A stretch of 64,000 bases of DNA. It comes from Niabella yanshanensis (lineage in GTDB: Bacteria; Bacteroidota; Bacteroidia; Chitinophagales; Chitinophagaceae). Position 1 is the stretch's first letter. Every line of letters begins with the position of its first letter. The notes below the pieces were generated by a model. The model did not search any database and had not been told where the DNA came from. It worked only from the letters and a program-made list of their open reading frames with translations. Of the stretch, positions 32,894-44,623 are shown in pieces. The stretch covers positions 2,356,001 to 2,420,000 of the forward strand of contig NZ_CP139960.1 of NCBI RefSeq assembly GCF_034424215.1. The letters are read 5' to 3'. Position numbers and translations under genes: made by a program.

Positions 32894-34183
32894 ATGCAGG
32901 GCGCAAAATCAGTAGCTTTTCACACTTTGGGATGTAAATTAAATTACTCTGAAACCTCCTCCATTTCGCGAATGATGGAAAATGAAGGTTTTGTGAAAAA
33001 GGAATTTACAGAAGAAGCGGATGTGTATGTGATCAACACCTGCTCTGTTACGGAAAATGCGGATAAAGAATGCCGCCAGCTGGTACGCCGTATACAGCGG
33101 AAAGCACCTGAAAGTATTGTAGTGATCACCGGCTGCTATGCCCAGTTAAAACCTAAAGAAATTGCTGAGATTCCGGGAGTTGACCTGGTACTCGGAGCTG
33201 CCGAAAAATTCAATATTACCAAACATATTAAAGAAATTGCCAAAGGTGACTCGGCTAAAATATGCAGTTGCGATATCGAAGAAGTTTCAGGATTCAACTC
33301 TTCTTTTTCGATCAACGATCGCACCCGTACTTTTTTAAAAGTACAGGATGGTTGTGACTATAATTGCTCTTTTTGTACTATTCCGATGGCTCGTGGCAAA
33401 AGCCGGAGCGATAGTATTGCCAATGTGATCAAAAGTGCGCAGAGCCTGGCGGCAACTGGTGCGAAAGAAATTGTACTTACGGGTATTAACCTGGGTGATT
33501 TTGGAAAAGGACCCGATGGCAATGAGCCTATATCTTTTCAAAACCGCGAAGAAAACTTTTACAAGCTGATTCAGGAGTTGGACCAAATAGACGGTATTGA
33601 ACGCTACCGTATTTCTTCCATCGAGCCCAACCTGCTTACCAATGAAATAGTGGAGTTTGTAGCCAACAGCCAAAAGTTTATGCCTCATTTTCACATTCCT
33701 TTACAAAGCGGCAGCAATACTATTCTGGGGATGATGCGTCGCCGGTACAAGAGGGAGCTATATGCCGAGCGTGTTGGCCTGATCAAAACTTTGATGCCTC
33801 ATGCAGCCATCGGAGTTGACGTTATTGTAGGATTTCCGGGCGAAACGGAAGCTGCCTTCAGAGAAACCTATGATTTTCTTCACGCGTTGAATATCTCCTA
33901 CCTGCACGTTTTCACCTACTCTGAGCGTGATAACACGCATGCGCTTAGCTTGGGTCCTGTAGTGGATATGCATACACGGCATGAAAGAAACAAATCGCTT
34001 CGCAATCTTTCTTACATGAAAATGCAGTACTTCGAAGCCAGCCACGCAGGACAGACACGAAAAGTATTATTTGAAAACCATAATAAGAACGGCATGATGG
34101 AAGGATATACCGACAATTATATCCGTGTGAGTGTGCCTTATAAAACCGGCTGGGAAAACAGTATTATGGAGTGGCGCTTGTAG
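32894..34183 (+). CDS. mtaB: tRNA t6A37 methylthiotransferase MtaB
   Basis: Radical SAM enzyme converting t6A37 to ms2t6A37 in tRNAs reading ANN codons. The 429-residue protein has the three-domain MTTase layout. The N-terminal UPF0004 domain carries cluster cysteines Cys14 (GCKLNYSE), Cys50 (NTCSVT) and Cys81 (GCYAQ). The radical SAM domain has CDYNCSFC (Cys154, Cys158, Cys161). GIDVIVGFPGE-like GVDVIVGFPGETEAAF and a short TRAM-like end (KVLFENHNKNGMMEGYTDNYIRV) complete it. The opening HTLGCKLNYSET separates MtaB from MiaB and RimO. Confidence 0.94.
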   Translation: MQGAKSVAFHTLGCKLNYSETSSISRMMENEGFVKKEFTEEADVYVINTCSVTENADKECRQLVRRIQRKAPESIVVITGCYAQLKPKEIAEIPGVDLVLGAAEKFNITKHIKEIAKGDSAKICSCDIEEVSGFNSSFSINDRTRTFLKVQDGCDYNCSFCTIPMARGKSRSDSIANVIKSAQSLAATGAKEIVLTGINLGDFGKGPDGNEPISFQNREENFYKLIQELDQIDGIERYRISSIEPNLLTNEIVEFVANSQKFMPHFHIPLQSGSNTILGMMRRRYKRELYAERVGLIKTLMPHAAIGVDVIVGFPGETEAAFRETYDFLHALNISYLHVFTYSERDNTHALSLGPVVDMHTRHERNKSLRNLSYMKMQYFEASHAGQTRKVLFENHNKNGMMEGYTDNYIRVSVPYKTGWENSIMEWRL

Positions 34184-34192
34184 TGCCGGGAT

Positions 34193-34795
34193 TTACTTGC
34201 CTTTATTTGCCTTGTATTGTTGATTTAAGCCTTGTATTACTTCGCTGGTAATATCATAAGCCGTATCACTGTAATAGAAGAAGGGTTCATGAGAAAATAT
34301 AAAGGAATAAGTACCGTCAGCGTTAAACTTCTTAAGGTAATCCTGAATGTCTTTGATAACACTCATGTTTTTAGAGGCCAGCCAGCTTTGATAGCCATCC
34401 ATTAGTGATTGTCTTTTTTCCAGGATCTGGCGTTGGGTACTCTCAATATCCTCCCGTGCTGCCACGGCCTGTTCCTCGGTCATAGAGGCACCTCTTTGTT
34501 GATAGCCTTCAAACTTATTTCTGTAAGCTTTGTCCATTTTATTCAATTCTGCATCTAAACTCTCCTGCCTTCTTTCTACTTCTTTAGATACAGCTTTAGC
34601 CAGTTCATATTTACTCTGGATGGAATCCATATTCATGTAAGCAAACAATAGTTTCTTACTCCCGAGGCTATCTTTTGTTTTCAAAACGCCCCCGGCTGTC
34701 ACCACTTTTTCCGAACCGCTTGTAAATTGCTTATACAATAAGAATGATACGGCAATAACCAGCAAAGCATTTACAATCAATAAGGTTTGTTTCAT
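34193..34795 (-). CDS. OmpH/Skp-family periplasmic protein with N-terminal anchor
   Basis: A 200-residue protein. It starts with a hydrophobic helix (TLLIVNALLVIAVSFLLY) that is an uncleaved anchor or signal. Then come LFAYMNMDSIQSKYELAK, the beginning of the OmpH/Skp fold, a long coiled coil (residues about 65-145, rich in Glu/Gln/Lys/Arg) and a C-terminal part YSFIFSHEPFFYYSDTAYDITSEVIQGLN that folds back. Skp-like proteins are chaperones for outer-membrane proteins. It is convergent with mtaB, nine bases apart. Confidence 0.85.
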   Translation of the reverse strand: MKQTLLIVNALLVIAVSFLLYKQFTSGSEKVVTAGGVLKTKDSLGSKKLLFAYMNMDSIQSKYELAKAVSKEVERRQESLDAELNKMDKAYRNKFEGYQQRGASMTEEQAVAAREDIESTQRQILEKRQSLMDGYQSWLASKNMSVIKDIQDYLKKFNADGTYSFIFSHEPFFYYSDTAYDITSEVIQGLNQQYKANKGK

Positions 34796-35044
34796 CCGAA
34801 TATTTTATTTTTTTATGGGTTGGACGCCCACCTTACAGGTGGAAAGCGAACGCCTGCCGCTATCCTCCCTATCAAACTTTTTACATGGCGTCTTATGTAA
34901 CATCCAAATTTAAACCTGCAATATAGTCATCAATTAAAGAAAAAGTGCAGATGAAAACCTTTCTTATGAAAGGCTTAACGAGAATTCAGAGATTTTAGAT
35001 CGAAAAGTTAAGAGTTAACATGCGAACTACCAAGTTTCTTCCAT
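34796..35044. other. Intergenic region between the OmpH-like gene and rpoC terminator
   Basis: Upstream region of the OmpH-like gene and downstream region of rpoC. Contains a small inverted repeat (CCACCTTACAGGTGG at 34830-34844) that could be in the leader of the OmpH-like gene. No reading frame of note. Confidence 0.45.
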
Positions 35045-35083
35045 AAAAAAAGAGCAACCCTGGTATGATCCAGAATTGCTCTT
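35045..35083 (-). terminator. Rho-independent terminator of rpoC
   Basis: Long arms AAGAGCAA..CTGG and CCAG..TTGCTCTT around a 6-nt loop with two internal mismatches. On the minus strand they end in a T-run. It lies 21 bases after the rpoC stop codon. Confidence 0.9.
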
Positions 35084-35103
35084 ACCAATCTTTATTTTAG
35101 AGA

Positions 35104-38100
35104 TTACTCTTCCTCATCAAATGCCATAGCTTCACGGGTAGTTTGTAACAGTTCGTATTCTTCTTTGCTTCCTACGATCATGTTTTCAAACTCACGCAAA
35201 CCAGTACCGGCAGGAATGTGATGACCGGTAATTACGTTCTCTTTCAAGCCCAGCATTTCATCTGCTTTACCGTGTATAGCTGCAGAAGACAACACTTTAG
35301 TTGTTTCCTGGAACGATGCCGCAGAAATCCAGCTTTGTACGCCCAAAGAAGCTTTTGTAATACCCAGTAATGTAGGCGATGAAGTTGCAGGTTGTGCATC
35401 CCTGAACTCAACAGGCTTTTTATCATTACGACGTAATACAGAGTTTTCTTCTCTCAGGTCGCGTAAGCTGATGATCTGACCTGCGCGAAGTTTAGCAGAG
35501 TCACCCGGATCGGTAACTACTTTCTTCTCGTATACGTAATCATTTTCGTCAACAAATTCAAATTTATCTACCAGGTCATCTTCAAGGAAACGGGTGTCTC
35601 CCGGATCAACGATGTTTACTTTACGCATCATTTGACGAACGATCACCTCAACGTGTTTGTCGTTGATTTTCACCCCCTGTAAACGATAAACCTCCTGTAT
35701 CTCGTTCACAACATACTGTTGTACAGCAAACGGTCCCTGAATAGAAAGGATATCCTGAGGAGAAACCTGACCATCACTTAAAGAAGTACCGGCTTTCACA
35801 AAATCACCATCCTGAGCCAGGATCTGGCGTGTTAAAGGAACCAGGTATTTTCTGGTAACGCCATCTTTAGCTTCAATGATGATTTCACGGTTACCACGTT
35901 TTACAGCACCCATAGTTACCACACCATCAATCTCAGAAACCACCGCAGGGTTACTTGGGTTACGAGCCTCAAACAATTCTGTTACACGAGGCAGACCACC
36001 CGTGATATCTTTCAGTTTACCTAAGATACGAGGGATTTTCACTAACACTTTACCCGCTTTCACCTCATCACCTTCATCCAGCATAATATGAGAGCCCGTA
36101 GGTAAGTTGTAAGATTTATCCGTTTTACCTTCTACGATGATGGAAGGAATTTTCGTTTTATCTCTGGTTTCGATTACCACTTTTTCACGGTGACCTGTTT
36201 GCTCATCAGATTCTTCGCGGTAGGTGATACCTTCAATTACATTATCAAATTTCAACACACCATCTACCTCTGCTACGATAACGTTGTTATAAGGATCCCA
36301 TGAGCAGATCGCATCTCCTTTGGAGACTTTCTGGCCATCTTTCACCAACAAGGTAGAACCATAAGGAATGTTGTTAGTAATTAATAACCTGTCCGCCTTA
36401 GTATCAATGATACGCGCTTCACCGGTACGACCAATAACCACTTTCACTTCTTCGCCTTCAGCATTGGTTGTAGCAACAGAGCGCACACCGTCAAACTGTA
36501 TCGTACCGTCAAACTTAGCGATCAATGTAGATTCTACAGAAGCAGAACCGGCAACACCACCCACGTGGAAGGTACGAAGTGTTAACTGTGTACCTGGTTC
36601 ACCGATTGACTGTGCAGCGATGATACCCACCGCGTCACCTCTTTGCGCCAATATGCCGGAAGCCAGGTTTTTACCATAACACCTAACGCAACATCCGCGC
36701 TTGCTTTCGCAGGTTAATACAGAACGTATTTCAATAGACTCAACGCCGGCTTCTTCAATTTGTCTTGCTACTGCTGCTGAGATTTCCGTACCTGCTTCAA
36801 TAATCAGCTCATCAGTTTGAGGATGGAATACATCATGCAATGAGGTACGTCCTTCAATCCTGTCTGATAATGGTTCGATCACATCTTCGTTATCTTTTAA
36901 AGCAGATGTATTAATACCACGTAAGGTACCGCAATCTTCTTCAGTAATTACCACGTCCTGAGAAACGTCCACCAGACGACGGGTTAAGTAACCTGCATCC
37001 GCCGTTTTCAGAGCCGTATCCGCCAAACCTTTACGCGCACCGTGTGTAGAGATAAAGTAATCCAATACATTCAAACCGCCTTTAAAGTTAGAAAGGATCG
37101 GGTTTTCAATGATCTCAGAACCGGTAGAACCGGATTTTCTTGGTTTAGCCATCAGCCCCCTGATACCAGCCAGCTGTTTGATCTGCTGTTTAGAACCACG
37201 GGCTCCGGAATCCAGCATCATGTAAACCGAGTTAAATCCTTGTTTGTCTGAGGCCAGCTCACGAATCAAGGTTTCGGTCAACCTCGTATCCACACGGCTC
37301 CAGATATCTACGATCTGGTTATAACGTTCGTTGTTGGTAATAAGCCCCATGTTATAGTTGTCCCAAACCTCATCCACTTCACCTTTGGCGTTCTCCAGTA
37401 ACTCAGCTTTAATTTCCGGAATGATCAGGTCATTAATGCTGAACGATAAACCACCCTGGAAGGCAGTACGGAAACCTAACTGCTTGATATCATCCAGGAA
37501 TTTCGCTGTTTTAGGAACGTTAGTGATCTCGATGATATTACCAATGATCTCACGAAGGTTTTTCTTTGTCAACAGTGCGTTTACAAATCCCACTTCTTCG
37601 GGAACATGCTGGTTAAATATAACACGGCCAACAGTTGTTTCTAATAATTTAAACTCCAGCCCGCCTTTTTCGTTACGAACATTGGTTTTTACTTTAATCC
37701 AGGCATGAAGGTCGACACGCTTTTCATTGTAAGCAATGATCACTTCTTCTGCAGAATAAAAAGCCTTACCCTCGCCACGTACTTTTTCAGTCTCGGTTGA
37801 TTTCTTACCCTTGGTAATATAATACAAACCGAGTACCATGTCCTGCGAAGGAAGGGTGATTGGCGTACCATTCTGAGGGTTCAGAATATTATGAGAAGCC
37901 AGCATCAATAACTGGGCTTCCAATACCGCCGCGTTGCTCAAAGGCACGTGTACCGCCATCTGGTCACCATCAAAGTCGGCGTTAAATGCCGCTGTAACCA
38001 ATGGGTGTAACTGGATGGCTTTGCCTTCAATCAGTTTAGGCTGGAAGGCCTGGATAGATAAACGGTGCAGTGTTGGGGCACGGTTCAACATGATCGGGTG

Positions 38101-39396
38101 ACCTTTCAGAATATTTTCAAGGATATCCCAGATAACCGCTTCTTTTTTATCTACCAGCTTCCTTGCAGATTTAACGGTTTTTACGATTCCTCTTTCAATC
38201 AATTTGCGAATGATAAATGGCTTAAACAGCTCAGCTGCCATATCTTTTGGCAAACCGCACTCATGCATTTTCATTTCAGGACCTACAACGATAACCGAAC
38301 GACCAGAATAGTCAACACGTTTACCTAAAAGGTTCTGACGGAAACGACCCTGTTTACCTTTCAATACATCTGAAAGAGATTTCAATGCACGGCCACCCTC
38401 AGCTTTAACAGCATTAGATTTACGGCTATTGTCAAACAAGGAGTCGATCGCTTCCTGAAGCATACGCTTTTCGTTACGTAAGATTACCTCAGGCGCTTTA
38501 ATCTCCATCAAACGTTTTAAACGGTTGTTACGGATAATTACGCGACGGTACAAATCGTTCAGATCAGAAGAGGCAAAACGACCACCATCCAATGGAACCA
38601 GCGGACGCAGTTCTGGTGGGATTACCGGGATATACTGCATTACCATCCACTCAGGGCGGTTGGTAATACGGGTATTGGCATCACGGAAAGCTTCTACCAC
38701 GCTCAAACGCTTCAAGGCGTCTGCTTTACGTTGCTGAGAAGTTTCAGTAGCGGCACTGTTTCTTAAATCAAAAGATAACTGGTCCAGGTCGATACGTTGT
38801 AACAAATCATGAACCGACTCAGCGCCCATTTTTGCAATGAACTTCTGAGGATCATCATCAGGTAAATACTGGTTATCTTTAGGTAAAGCATCCAGTATAT
38901 CCAGGTATTCTTCTTCTGTTAACAAATCACCATAACTCTGCCCTTTATCTTCACGCACACCTGCCTGAATTACTACATAACGCTCGTAGTAAATAATGCT
39001 CTCTAATTTCTTAGAGCTCATTCCCAACAGGTAACCAATTTTATTAGGAAGGGATTTAAAGTACCAGATATGAACTACAGGAACTACCAGTTTAATGTGT
39101 CCCATTCTTTCACGACGTACTTTTTTCTCGGTTACTTCCACACCGCAACGGTCGCACACAATACCCTTATAACGGATACGCTTGTACTTTCCGCAGGCAC
39201 ACTCATAATCTTTTACCGGGCCAAATATTCTTTCGCAAAACAAACCATCTCTTTCGGGTTTGTAAGTACGGTAGTTAATCGTTTCTGGCTTCAATACTTC
39301 ACCAAAGCTCTTCTCCAGGATAGAGTCAGGCGAAGCAAGGCCAATAGTTATTCTTGAAAACGCTGCTTTTGGACGATTGTCTTTTTTAGTAGCCAT
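35104..39396 (-). CDS. rpoC: DNA-directed RNA polymerase subunit beta'
   Basis: Catalytic large subunit of RNA polymerase. The 1430-residue protein has the N-terminal zinc site CACG...CDRC (Cys66, Cys68, Cys81, Cys84). The active-centre NADFDGD has Asp474, Asp476 and Asp478 for Mg. The second zinc site is in [13 protein letters not shown]. The bridge helix [14 protein letters not shown] and trigger loop [16 protein letters not shown] are also intact. Length is normal for Bacteroidota. It is 99 bases behind rpoB, with a strong hairpin in the spacer. Confidence 0.99.
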   Translation of the reverse strand: MATKKDNRPKAAFSRITIGLASPDSILEKSFGEVLKPETINYRTYKPERDGLFCERIFGPVKDYECACGKYKRIRYKGIVCDRCGVEVTEKKVRRERMGHIKLVVPVVHIWYFKSLPNKIGYLLGMSSKKLESIIYYERYVVIQAGVREDKGQSYGDLLTEEEYLDILDALPKDNQYLPDDDPQKFIAKMGAESVHDLLQRIDLDQLSFDLRNSAATETSQQRKADALKRLSVVEAFRDANTRITNRPEWMVMQYIPVIPPELRPLVPLDGGRFASSDLNDLYRRVIIRNNRLKRLMEIKAPEVILRNEKRMLQEAIDSLFDNSRKSNAVKAEGGRALKSLSDVLKGKQGRFRQNLLGKRVDYSGRSVIVVGPEMKMHECGLPKDMAAELFKPFIIRKLIERGIVKTVKSARKLVDKKEAVIWDILENILKGHPIMLNRAPTLHRLSIQAFQPKLIEGKAIQLHPLVTAAFNADFDGDQMAVHVPLSNAAVLEAQLLMLASHNILNPQNGTPITLPSQDMVLGLYYITKGKKSTETEKVRGEGKAFYSAEEVIIAYNEKRVDLHAWIKVKTNVRNEKGGLEFKLLETTVGRVIFNQHVPEEVGFVNALLTKKNLREIIGNIIEITNVPKTAKFLDDIKQLGFRTAFQGGLSFSINDLIIPEIKAELLENAKGEVDEVWDNYNMGLITNNERYNQIVDIWSRVDTRLTETLIRELASDKQGFNSVYMMLDSGARGSKQQIKQLAGIRGLMAKPRKSGSTGSEIIENPILSNFKGGLNVLDYFISTHGARKGLADTALKTADAGYLTRRLVDVSQDVVITEEDCGTLRGINTSALKDNEDVIEPLSDRIEGRTSLHDVFHPQTDELIIEAGTEISAAVARQIEEAGVESIEIRSVLTCESKRGCCVRCYGKNLASGILAQRGDAVGIIAAQSIGEPGTQLTLRTFHVGGVAGSASVESTLIAKFDGTIQFDGVRSVATTNAEGEEVKVVIGRTGEARIIDTKADRLLITNNIPYGSTLLVKDGQKVSKGDAICSWDPYNNVIVAEVDGVLKFDNVIEGITYREESDEQTGHREKVVIETRDKTKIPSIIVEGKTDKSYNLPTGSHIMLDEGDEVKAGKVLVKIPRILGKLKDITGGLPRVTELFEARNPSNPAVVSEIDGVVTMGAVKRGNREIIIEAKDGVTRKYLVPLTRQILAQDGDFVKAGTSLSDGQVSPQDILSIQGPFAVQQYVVNEIQEVYRLQGVKINDKHVEVIVRQMMRKVNIVDPGDTRFLEDDLVDKFEFVDENDYVYEKKVVTDPGDSAKLRAGQIISLRDLREENSVLRRNDKKPVEFRDAQPATSSPTLLGITKASLGVQSWISAASFQETTKVLSSAAIHGKADEMLGLKENVITGHHIPAGTGLREFENMIVGSKEEYELLQTTREAMAFDEEE

Positions 39397-39454
39397 GTTC
39401 TATTTAAAGTTTTTTATTTTAAGATTTAAGAATCGGGACGCTGACTGTTAGAAG

Positions 39455-39488
39455 AAGTCCATAGACCATTGATATGGTCCATGGACTT
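39455..39488 (-). promoter_or_regulatory. Strong stem-loop in the rpoB-rpoC spacer
   Basis: AAGTCCATAGACCAT pairs with ATGGTCCATGGACTT with one mismatch around a short loop. No T-run follows on the minus strand, so it is not a standard terminator. It may be an RNA processing or stability element in the rpoBC transcript, or a copy of a palindromic intergenic repeat. Confidence 0.5.
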
Positions 39489-39495
39489 TCAAATA

Positions 39496-42400
39496 TTATT
39501 CAAACGTCAGGTCAAGACCTAAACCTCTTAACTCATGTACCAATACATTGAATGATTCAGGAACTCCGGCACGCGGTACGTTTTCACCTTTTACAATGCT
39601 TTCGTACGTTTTAGCGCGGCCAATGATATCATCCGATTTAATGGTTAATAATTCCTGTAAGATATTCGATGCTCCGTATGCTTCGAGTGCCCATACCTCC
39701 ATCTCACCAAAACGCTGACCACCGAACTGAGCTTTACCACCCAGAGGTTGTTGTGTGATCAGTGAGTATGGTCCGATAGAACGTGCGTGCATTTTATCAT
39801 CCACCATGTGGTGCAGTTTGATCATGTAGATCACGCCCACTGTTGCTTTCTGGTGGAAGCGCTCACCGGTTTCTCCATCATACAGGTGCGTGTGACCGAA
39901 CTTAGGGATACCTGCTTCGTCACAATAGTTCTCAATTTCTTCGGTAGAAGCACCATCGAAAATAGGCGTAGCGAATTTCACACCCAGGTTTTTACCAGCC
40001 CAACCTAAAACAGTTTCATAAATCTGTCCCAGGTTCATACGTGAAGGTACCCCTAGCGGATTCAATACGATATCCACCGGTGATCCATCCTCAAGGAACG
40101 GCATATCTTCCTGGCGAACGATCTTCGCAACAATACCTTTGTTACCGTGGCGACCCGCCATTTTATCACCCACTTTCAATTTACGTTTCACCGCCAGGTA
40201 TACTTTAGCTAATTTCAATACACCTGCAGGTAATTCGTCACCTATTGAAATATTGAACTTTTCTCTTTTATAGCGTCCGAGTTCTTCGTTAAACTTAATG
40301 CTATAGTTATGCAGTAAAGTATTTACCTGGTCATTGATCTTTTCGTCGGTAGTCCAGCCCAAAGGATTGATATTTGCATAATCCAAAGAAGCCAGGTTTT
40401 TAGCGTTGAACTTAGAGTTCCTACCAATCACGATCTCATCAAAGCTATTCTTAACACCTACAGAAGTCTGGTTTTCCAGTAAAGTACCCAGTTTTTCTAA
40501 CAGCACATTCAGGATATCCTGCTCGTTCTTTTCATGAACGCGATCTAATTTTTCAATTGCTGCTTTTTCACGAACCTTGGCATTTTTATCTTTCTTGGCA
40601 CGCTGGAATAGCTTCTTACCAATCACCACACCTTCTACACCGTTCGGCGCTTTCAAAGAAGCATCTTTTGCATCACCTGCTTTATCACCAAAAATCGCAC
40701 GTAATAACTTCTCTTCAGGAGTCGGATCGCTTTCACCTTTTGGAGTGATCTTACCAATAAGGATATCACCTTCCTTGATCTGCGCACCTATGCGGATAAT
40801 ACCGTTCTCATCCAGGTCTTTAGTAGCTTCTTCAGATACGTTGGGGATATCAGCTGTTAATTCTTCTTCACCTAATTTAGTATCACGCACTTCCAGCTCG
40901 TATTCCGAAATGTGGATAGAAGTAAACATATCTTCTTTCACCACACGTTCACTGATCACGATTGCATCCTCGAAGTTGTAACCTTTCCATGGCATGAAGG
41001 CCACTTTCAGGTTTTTACCTAATGCAAGCTCACCGTTTTGAGTAGCATAACCCTGGGTAAGGAAGTCTCCATTTTTTACCTTCTGACCTTTTTTTACAGT
41101 AGGCATCAGGTTAATACAAGACTCCTGGTTGGTTTTTATAAATTTGGTCAGCTTGTATATTTTCAGATCTTCTTCAAAGCTTACCAGTTTTGCATTCACA
41201 TCTCTGTCGTAACGCACGTGAATTTCAGTTGCGTCTACAAACTCAACCACACCATCGCCTTCAGCGTGGATCTGGATCCTGGAATCGCGTGCTGCTTTTC
41301 CTTCCAGACCTGTACCCACGATAGGTGCATCAGGACGCAATAGAGGAACCGCCTGACGTTGCATGTTTGATCCCATCAATGCACGGTTGGCATCATCATG
41401 CTCCAGGAACGGAATCAAAGAAGCGCTCAATCCCACGATCTGGTTAGGAGCTACGTCCATGTATTCTACTTCAGATTTATCCAAAATGGGGAAGTCTCCT
41501 GTTTCACGGCTTTCAATTTTCTCTTCAACAAAATTACCATCAGCATCTAACGCAGTATTTGCCTGGGCAATTTTTGCTGTATCTTCTTCTTCTGCGCTTA
41601 AGAATTTAAGTTTCTTCACATCCACTTTACCGTTTACCACTTTATGATAAGGGGTTTCGATAAAGCCCATTTCATTAATAGTAGCATGTACGCAAAGTGT
41701 AGAGATCAGACCGATATTCGGTCCCTCCGGGGTTTCAATAGTACATAAACGGCCGTAGTGCGAATAATGCACGTCACGAACCTCAAATCCGGCTCTCTCA
41801 CGACTCAAACCGCCTGGCCCGAGCGCTGAAATACGGCGTTTGTGTGTAATTTCCGACAGCGGGTTGGTTTGATCCAGGAACTGGGATAACTGAGACGTAC
41901 CAAAGAAAGAGTTGATCACAGAAGAAAGGGTTCTTGCATTGATCAGATCCACCGGCGTAAATACCTCGTTATCACGAACGTTCATTCTTTCACGGATGGT
42001 ACGAGCCATACGTGCCAGACCCACACCAAACTGGGCATATAACTGCTCACCCACCGTACGTACCCGACGGTTGCTCAGGTGATCGATATCATCGATCTCT
42101 GCTTTACCATTGGTTAAACGTACCAGGTATTTGATGATCTCGATAATATCGAGCTTAGTTAAAGTTTTCTGGTCCAGGGGAGCGTCTATATTCAATTTAC
42201 GATTGATTTTGTAACGTCCCACTTCACCCAGATCATAACGCTTATCGCTAAAGAATAATTTATCGATAATACCACGGGCAGTTTCATTATCAGGAGCATC
42301 AGCACCGCGCAACTGACGGTAAATGAACTGAACCGCTTCCAACTCACTGTTCGAAGTATCTTTATTTAAAGTGTTGTAAATAATTGCATAATCACCTCCT

Positions 42401-43299
42401 ACATCTTCTCTCTGGATAAATACGGTATCGATCGCCATATCAACGATCGTTTCGATCGCCTCTTCATCCAGAACCGTATCACGCTCCATTACAATTTCAT
42501 TACGCTCAATCGATACTACTTCACCTGTATCTTCATCCACAAAATCTTCTACCCATGTGCGCAACACGCGTGCCGCCAATCTTTTACCAAGATGGGCTTC
42601 CAACGCTTTTTGGTCCCCGGCTACTTCATCAGCCATGCCAAATAATTCCAGGATATCCTTATCTGTTTCATAACCGATAGAACGCAATAAGGTAGTAACC
42701 GGGAATTTCTTCTTGCGGTCGATATACGCATACATTACGTTGTTGATATCGGTAGCGAACTCCATCCATGCTCCTTTAAAAGGAATAACACGTGCAGAGT
42801 AGATTTTTGTACCATTCGGGTGAACAGACTGACCAAAGAATACACCAGGAGAACGATGTAACTGGGAAACAACCACACGCTCTGCACCATTGATAACAAA
42901 AGTACCACGCGGAGTCATGTAAGGGATATTACCCAAAAACACATCCTGAACGATCGTCTGGAAATCAACGTGCTCTTCGTCGTTACAGCTTAGGCGAAGT
43001 TTCGCTTTCAGCGGAACGGCATAAGTTAAGCCCCGCTCCATACACTCGTCGATCGAATAACGGGGAGGATCAATAAAGTAGTCTAAAAATTCCAGTACAA
43101 AGATGTTTCTCGTATCAGTGATAGGGAAGTTATCTTTGAACACACGGAACAAGCCCTCAATGTTACGCTTGTCGGGTGTGGTTTCAAGCTGGAAAAACTC
43201 TTTAAATGATTGAATCTGAACTTCGAGTAAATCGGGCGTTTCAGCCAGATGCTTGATTTTCCCGAAATTCACTCTTGATTTTACGCTTGTAGCAGACAT
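39496..43299 (-). CDS. rpoB: DNA-directed RNA polymerase subunit beta
   Basis: Second large subunit of RNA polymerase and the target of rifampicin. I use the ATG at 43299 ([17 protein letters not shown]), giving 1267 residues; the frame is open to 43386 but that extension is not family-like and lies in the leader. Conserved blocks include [33 protein letters not shown]-type rifampicin-pocket sequence, [35 protein letters not shown] and [24 protein letters not shown]. The rifampicin pocket looks wild-type. The gene has its own -7 box and is not contiguous with rplL. Confidence 0.98.
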   Translation of the reverse strand: MSATSVKSRVNFGKIKHLAETPDLLEVQIQSFKEFFQLETTPDKRNIEGLFRVFKDNFPITDTRNIFVLEFLDYFIDPPRYSIDECMERGLTYAVPLKAKLRLSCNDEEHVDFQTIVQDVFLGNIPYMTPRGTFVINGAERVVVSQLHRSPGVFFGQSVHPNGTKIYSARVIPFKGAWMEFATDINNVMYAYIDRKKKFPVTTLLRSIGYETDKDILELFGMADEVAGDQKALEAHLGKRLAARVLRTWVEDFVDEDTGEVVSIERNEIVMERDTVLDEEAIETIVDMAIDTVFIQREDVGGDYAIIYNTLNKDTSNSELEAVQFIYRQLRGADAPDNETARGIIDKLFFSDKRYDLGEVGRYKINRKLNIDAPLDQKTLTKLDIIEIIKYLVRLTNGKAEIDDIDHLSNRRVRTVGEQLYAQFGVGLARMARTIRERMNVRDNEVFTPVDLINARTLSSVINSFFGTSQLSQFLDQTNPLSEITHKRRISALGPGGLSRERAGFEVRDVHYSHYGRLCTIETPEGPNIGLISTLCVHATINEMGFIETPYHKVVNGKVDVKKLKFLSAEEEDTAKIAQANTALDADGNFVEEKIESRETGDFPILDKSEVEYMDVAPNQIVGLSASLIPFLEHDDANRALMGSNMQRQAVPLLRPDAPIVGTGLEGKAARDSRIQIHAEGDGVVEFVDATEIHVRYDRDVNAKLVSFEEDLKIYKLTKFIKTNQESCINLMPTVKKGQKVKNGDFLTQGYATQNGELALGKNLKVAFMPWKGYNFEDAIVISERVVKEDMFTSIHISEYELEVRDTKLGEEELTADIPNVSEEATKDLDENGIIRIGAQIKEGDILIGKITPKGESDPTPEEKLLRAIFGDKAGDAKDASLKAPNGVEGVVIGKKLFQRAKKDKNAKVREKAAIEKLDRVHEKNEQDILNVLLEKLGTLLENQTSVGVKNSFDEIVIGRNSKFNAKNLASLDYANINPLGWTTDEKINDQVNTLLHNYSIKFNEELGRYKREKFNISIGDELPAGVLKLAKVYLAVKRKLKVGDKMAGRHGNKGIVAKIVRQEDMPFLEDGSPVDIVLNPLGVPSRMNLGQIYETVLGWAGKNLGVKFATPIFDGASTEEIENYCDEAGIPKFGHTHLYDGETGERFHQKATVGVIYMIKLHHMVDDKMHARSIGPYSLITQQPLGGKAQFGGQRFGEMEVWALEAYGASNILQELLTIKSDDIIGRAKTYESIVKGENVPRAGVPESFNVLVHELRGLGLDLTFE

Positions 43300-43441
43300 A
43301 AATAATACACCGGTTTTAATGATCGACCTATAGAAACGCCAAAAAGGACCACTTTTATCGCTAAAAGAAATCCTACTGAAATTCAATTACTTGAACACAT
43401 TTCGTAAGTCAAAATTTTATTGGCCAAAATAAAAAGGACTG

Positions 43442-43449
43442 CAAAGTTA
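43442..43449 (-). promoter_or_regulatory. Bacteroidota -7 box of rpoB
   Basis: On the minus strand TAACTTTG, an exact TAnnTTTG match, about 143 bases upstream of the rpoB start codon. It implies a leader of about 135 bases, and that rpoBC is transcribed independently of rplKAJL. Confidence 0.6.
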
Positions 43450-43549
43450 GGGGATAAAGTATAAAGAAAAAACTTATTAGCAATAATTTTGCCAAATTTT
43501 ATTTTGATAGTGGTTTTTAGAAATCGTAAATTTAGGAAAATTGCTAGCT

Positions 43550-44542
43550 ATGAGCCTGAAACACACGCTGAAAGAGTCTTTGACTTTTTCCAAAAAAGAA
43601 CGTATAGGTATAATATTTCTGGTGCCTGTTATCCTGATTATTGCTTTTCTCCCCTTTTTTCAAAAACAGCCCGGCCAGGCTAAGCGCTCCTCAGCGGACT
43701 CAATATGGCTGGCAACTGCTAATAATCTGCTGGAAAAAAACACAAGCGAACCATCAGCCGGGCCCGATGACCTATCAGCGCCTGTTAGCTCCCATTTCCC
43801 TGTCGACAAAACGGCTGGTAGCTACAACAACCCGGCAAAAAGCGTTCTTTTTAATTTTGATCCGAATACCCTGGATGCCGGCGGCTTTACAAAACTGGGG
43901 TTAAGGGACAAAACAATCCGCACTCTCATCAACTATCGAAATAAGGGCGGAAAGTTCAGAAAACCGGATGACCTGGCGAAAGTGTATGGACTGCGACAGG
44001 AAGAGTTTCAACGATTGAAACCCTACATAACCATCGCAAACAGTACAGGCAGAGGTGATTACTATCACCCAAATAATAACTATAAAAATAGGGATCAGGA
44101 GGGATACATATCTTCGGAACGGAAGCCGCGCTATACCCTCAAAATAATCGACATCAATGCTGCAGATATCGCCGGCTTTGAGTCTTTATACGGAATCGGT
44201 AATAAACTGGCTTCTAAAATTATCAATTTCAGGGACAAGCTGGGAGGATTTTATTCGGTTGACCAGGTTGGAGAAACCTATGGGATACCAGATTCAACCT
44301 TTCAGAAAATAAAGACGCAGTTAAAAGTTGATGGCCGATCCATCAAAAAAATAAACATCAATACAGCTTCCTATGCGGAGCTCAATAATCATCCCTATAT
44401 AAGTGCGAAACTGGCTTTCCAGATTTTAAAAGAAAGGAAAGAAAAAGGCAATTTCGCGTCTATAGAAGCGGTAAAAGATCTGGCCATGCAACCTACTGAT
44501 GACTATGACAAGTTTTCAAGATATATTACCGTTGGTAACTGA
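43550..44542 (+). CDS. ComEA-like helix-hairpin-helix protein, membrane-anchored
   Basis: A 330-residue protein with one N-terminal transmembrane helix (GIIFLVPVILIIAFLPFF, residues about 22-40) and a polar linker. Helix-hairpin-helix modules follow: FNFDPNTLDAGGFTKLGL...RNKGGKFRKPDDLAKVYGL, then IDINAADIAGFESLYGIGNKLASKIINFRDKLGGFYSVDQVGETYGI, then ININTASYAELNNHPYISAKLAFQILKERKEKGNF. These are repeated ComEA-type DNA-binding units. It may hold DNA outside the inner membrane for uptake (inference from family). The ATG at 43550 is preferred over the TTG three codons earlier. It is divergent from rpoB and interrupts the rplL-rpoB neighbourhood. Confidence 0.85.
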   Translation: MSLKHTLKESLTFSKKERIGIIFLVPVILIIAFLPFFQKQPGQAKRSSADSIWLATANNLLEKNTSEPSAGPDDLSAPVSSHFPVDKTAGSYNNPAKSVLFNFDPNTLDAGGFTKLGLRDKTIRTLINYRNKGGKFRKPDDLAKVYGLRQEEFQRLKPYITIANSTGRGDYYHPNNNYKNRDQEGYISSERKPRYTLKIIDINAADIAGFESLYGIGNKLASKIINFRDKLGGFYSVDQVGETYGIPDSTFQKIKTQLKVDGRSIKKININTASYAELNNHPYISAKLAFQILKERKEKGNFASIEAVKDLAMQPTDDYDKFSRYITVGN

Positions 44543-44556
44543 CAATAAGAGATGAT

Positions 44557-44590
44557 AATAAAAGCCCGCAAATTGCTTTGCGGGCCTTCG
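44557..44590. terminator. Terminator between convergent genes
   Basis: GCCCGCAA and TTGCGGGC arms around a 6-nt loop. On the minus strand the stem is followed by TTTTATTAT, so it mainly ends the large secreted protein gene. On the plus strand it follows the helix-hairpin-helix gene by 21 bases and may act in both directions. Confidence 0.75.
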
Positions 44591-44623
44591 TGTTAAAGGG
44601 CTCTGAAACAGAGGGCTTATACC

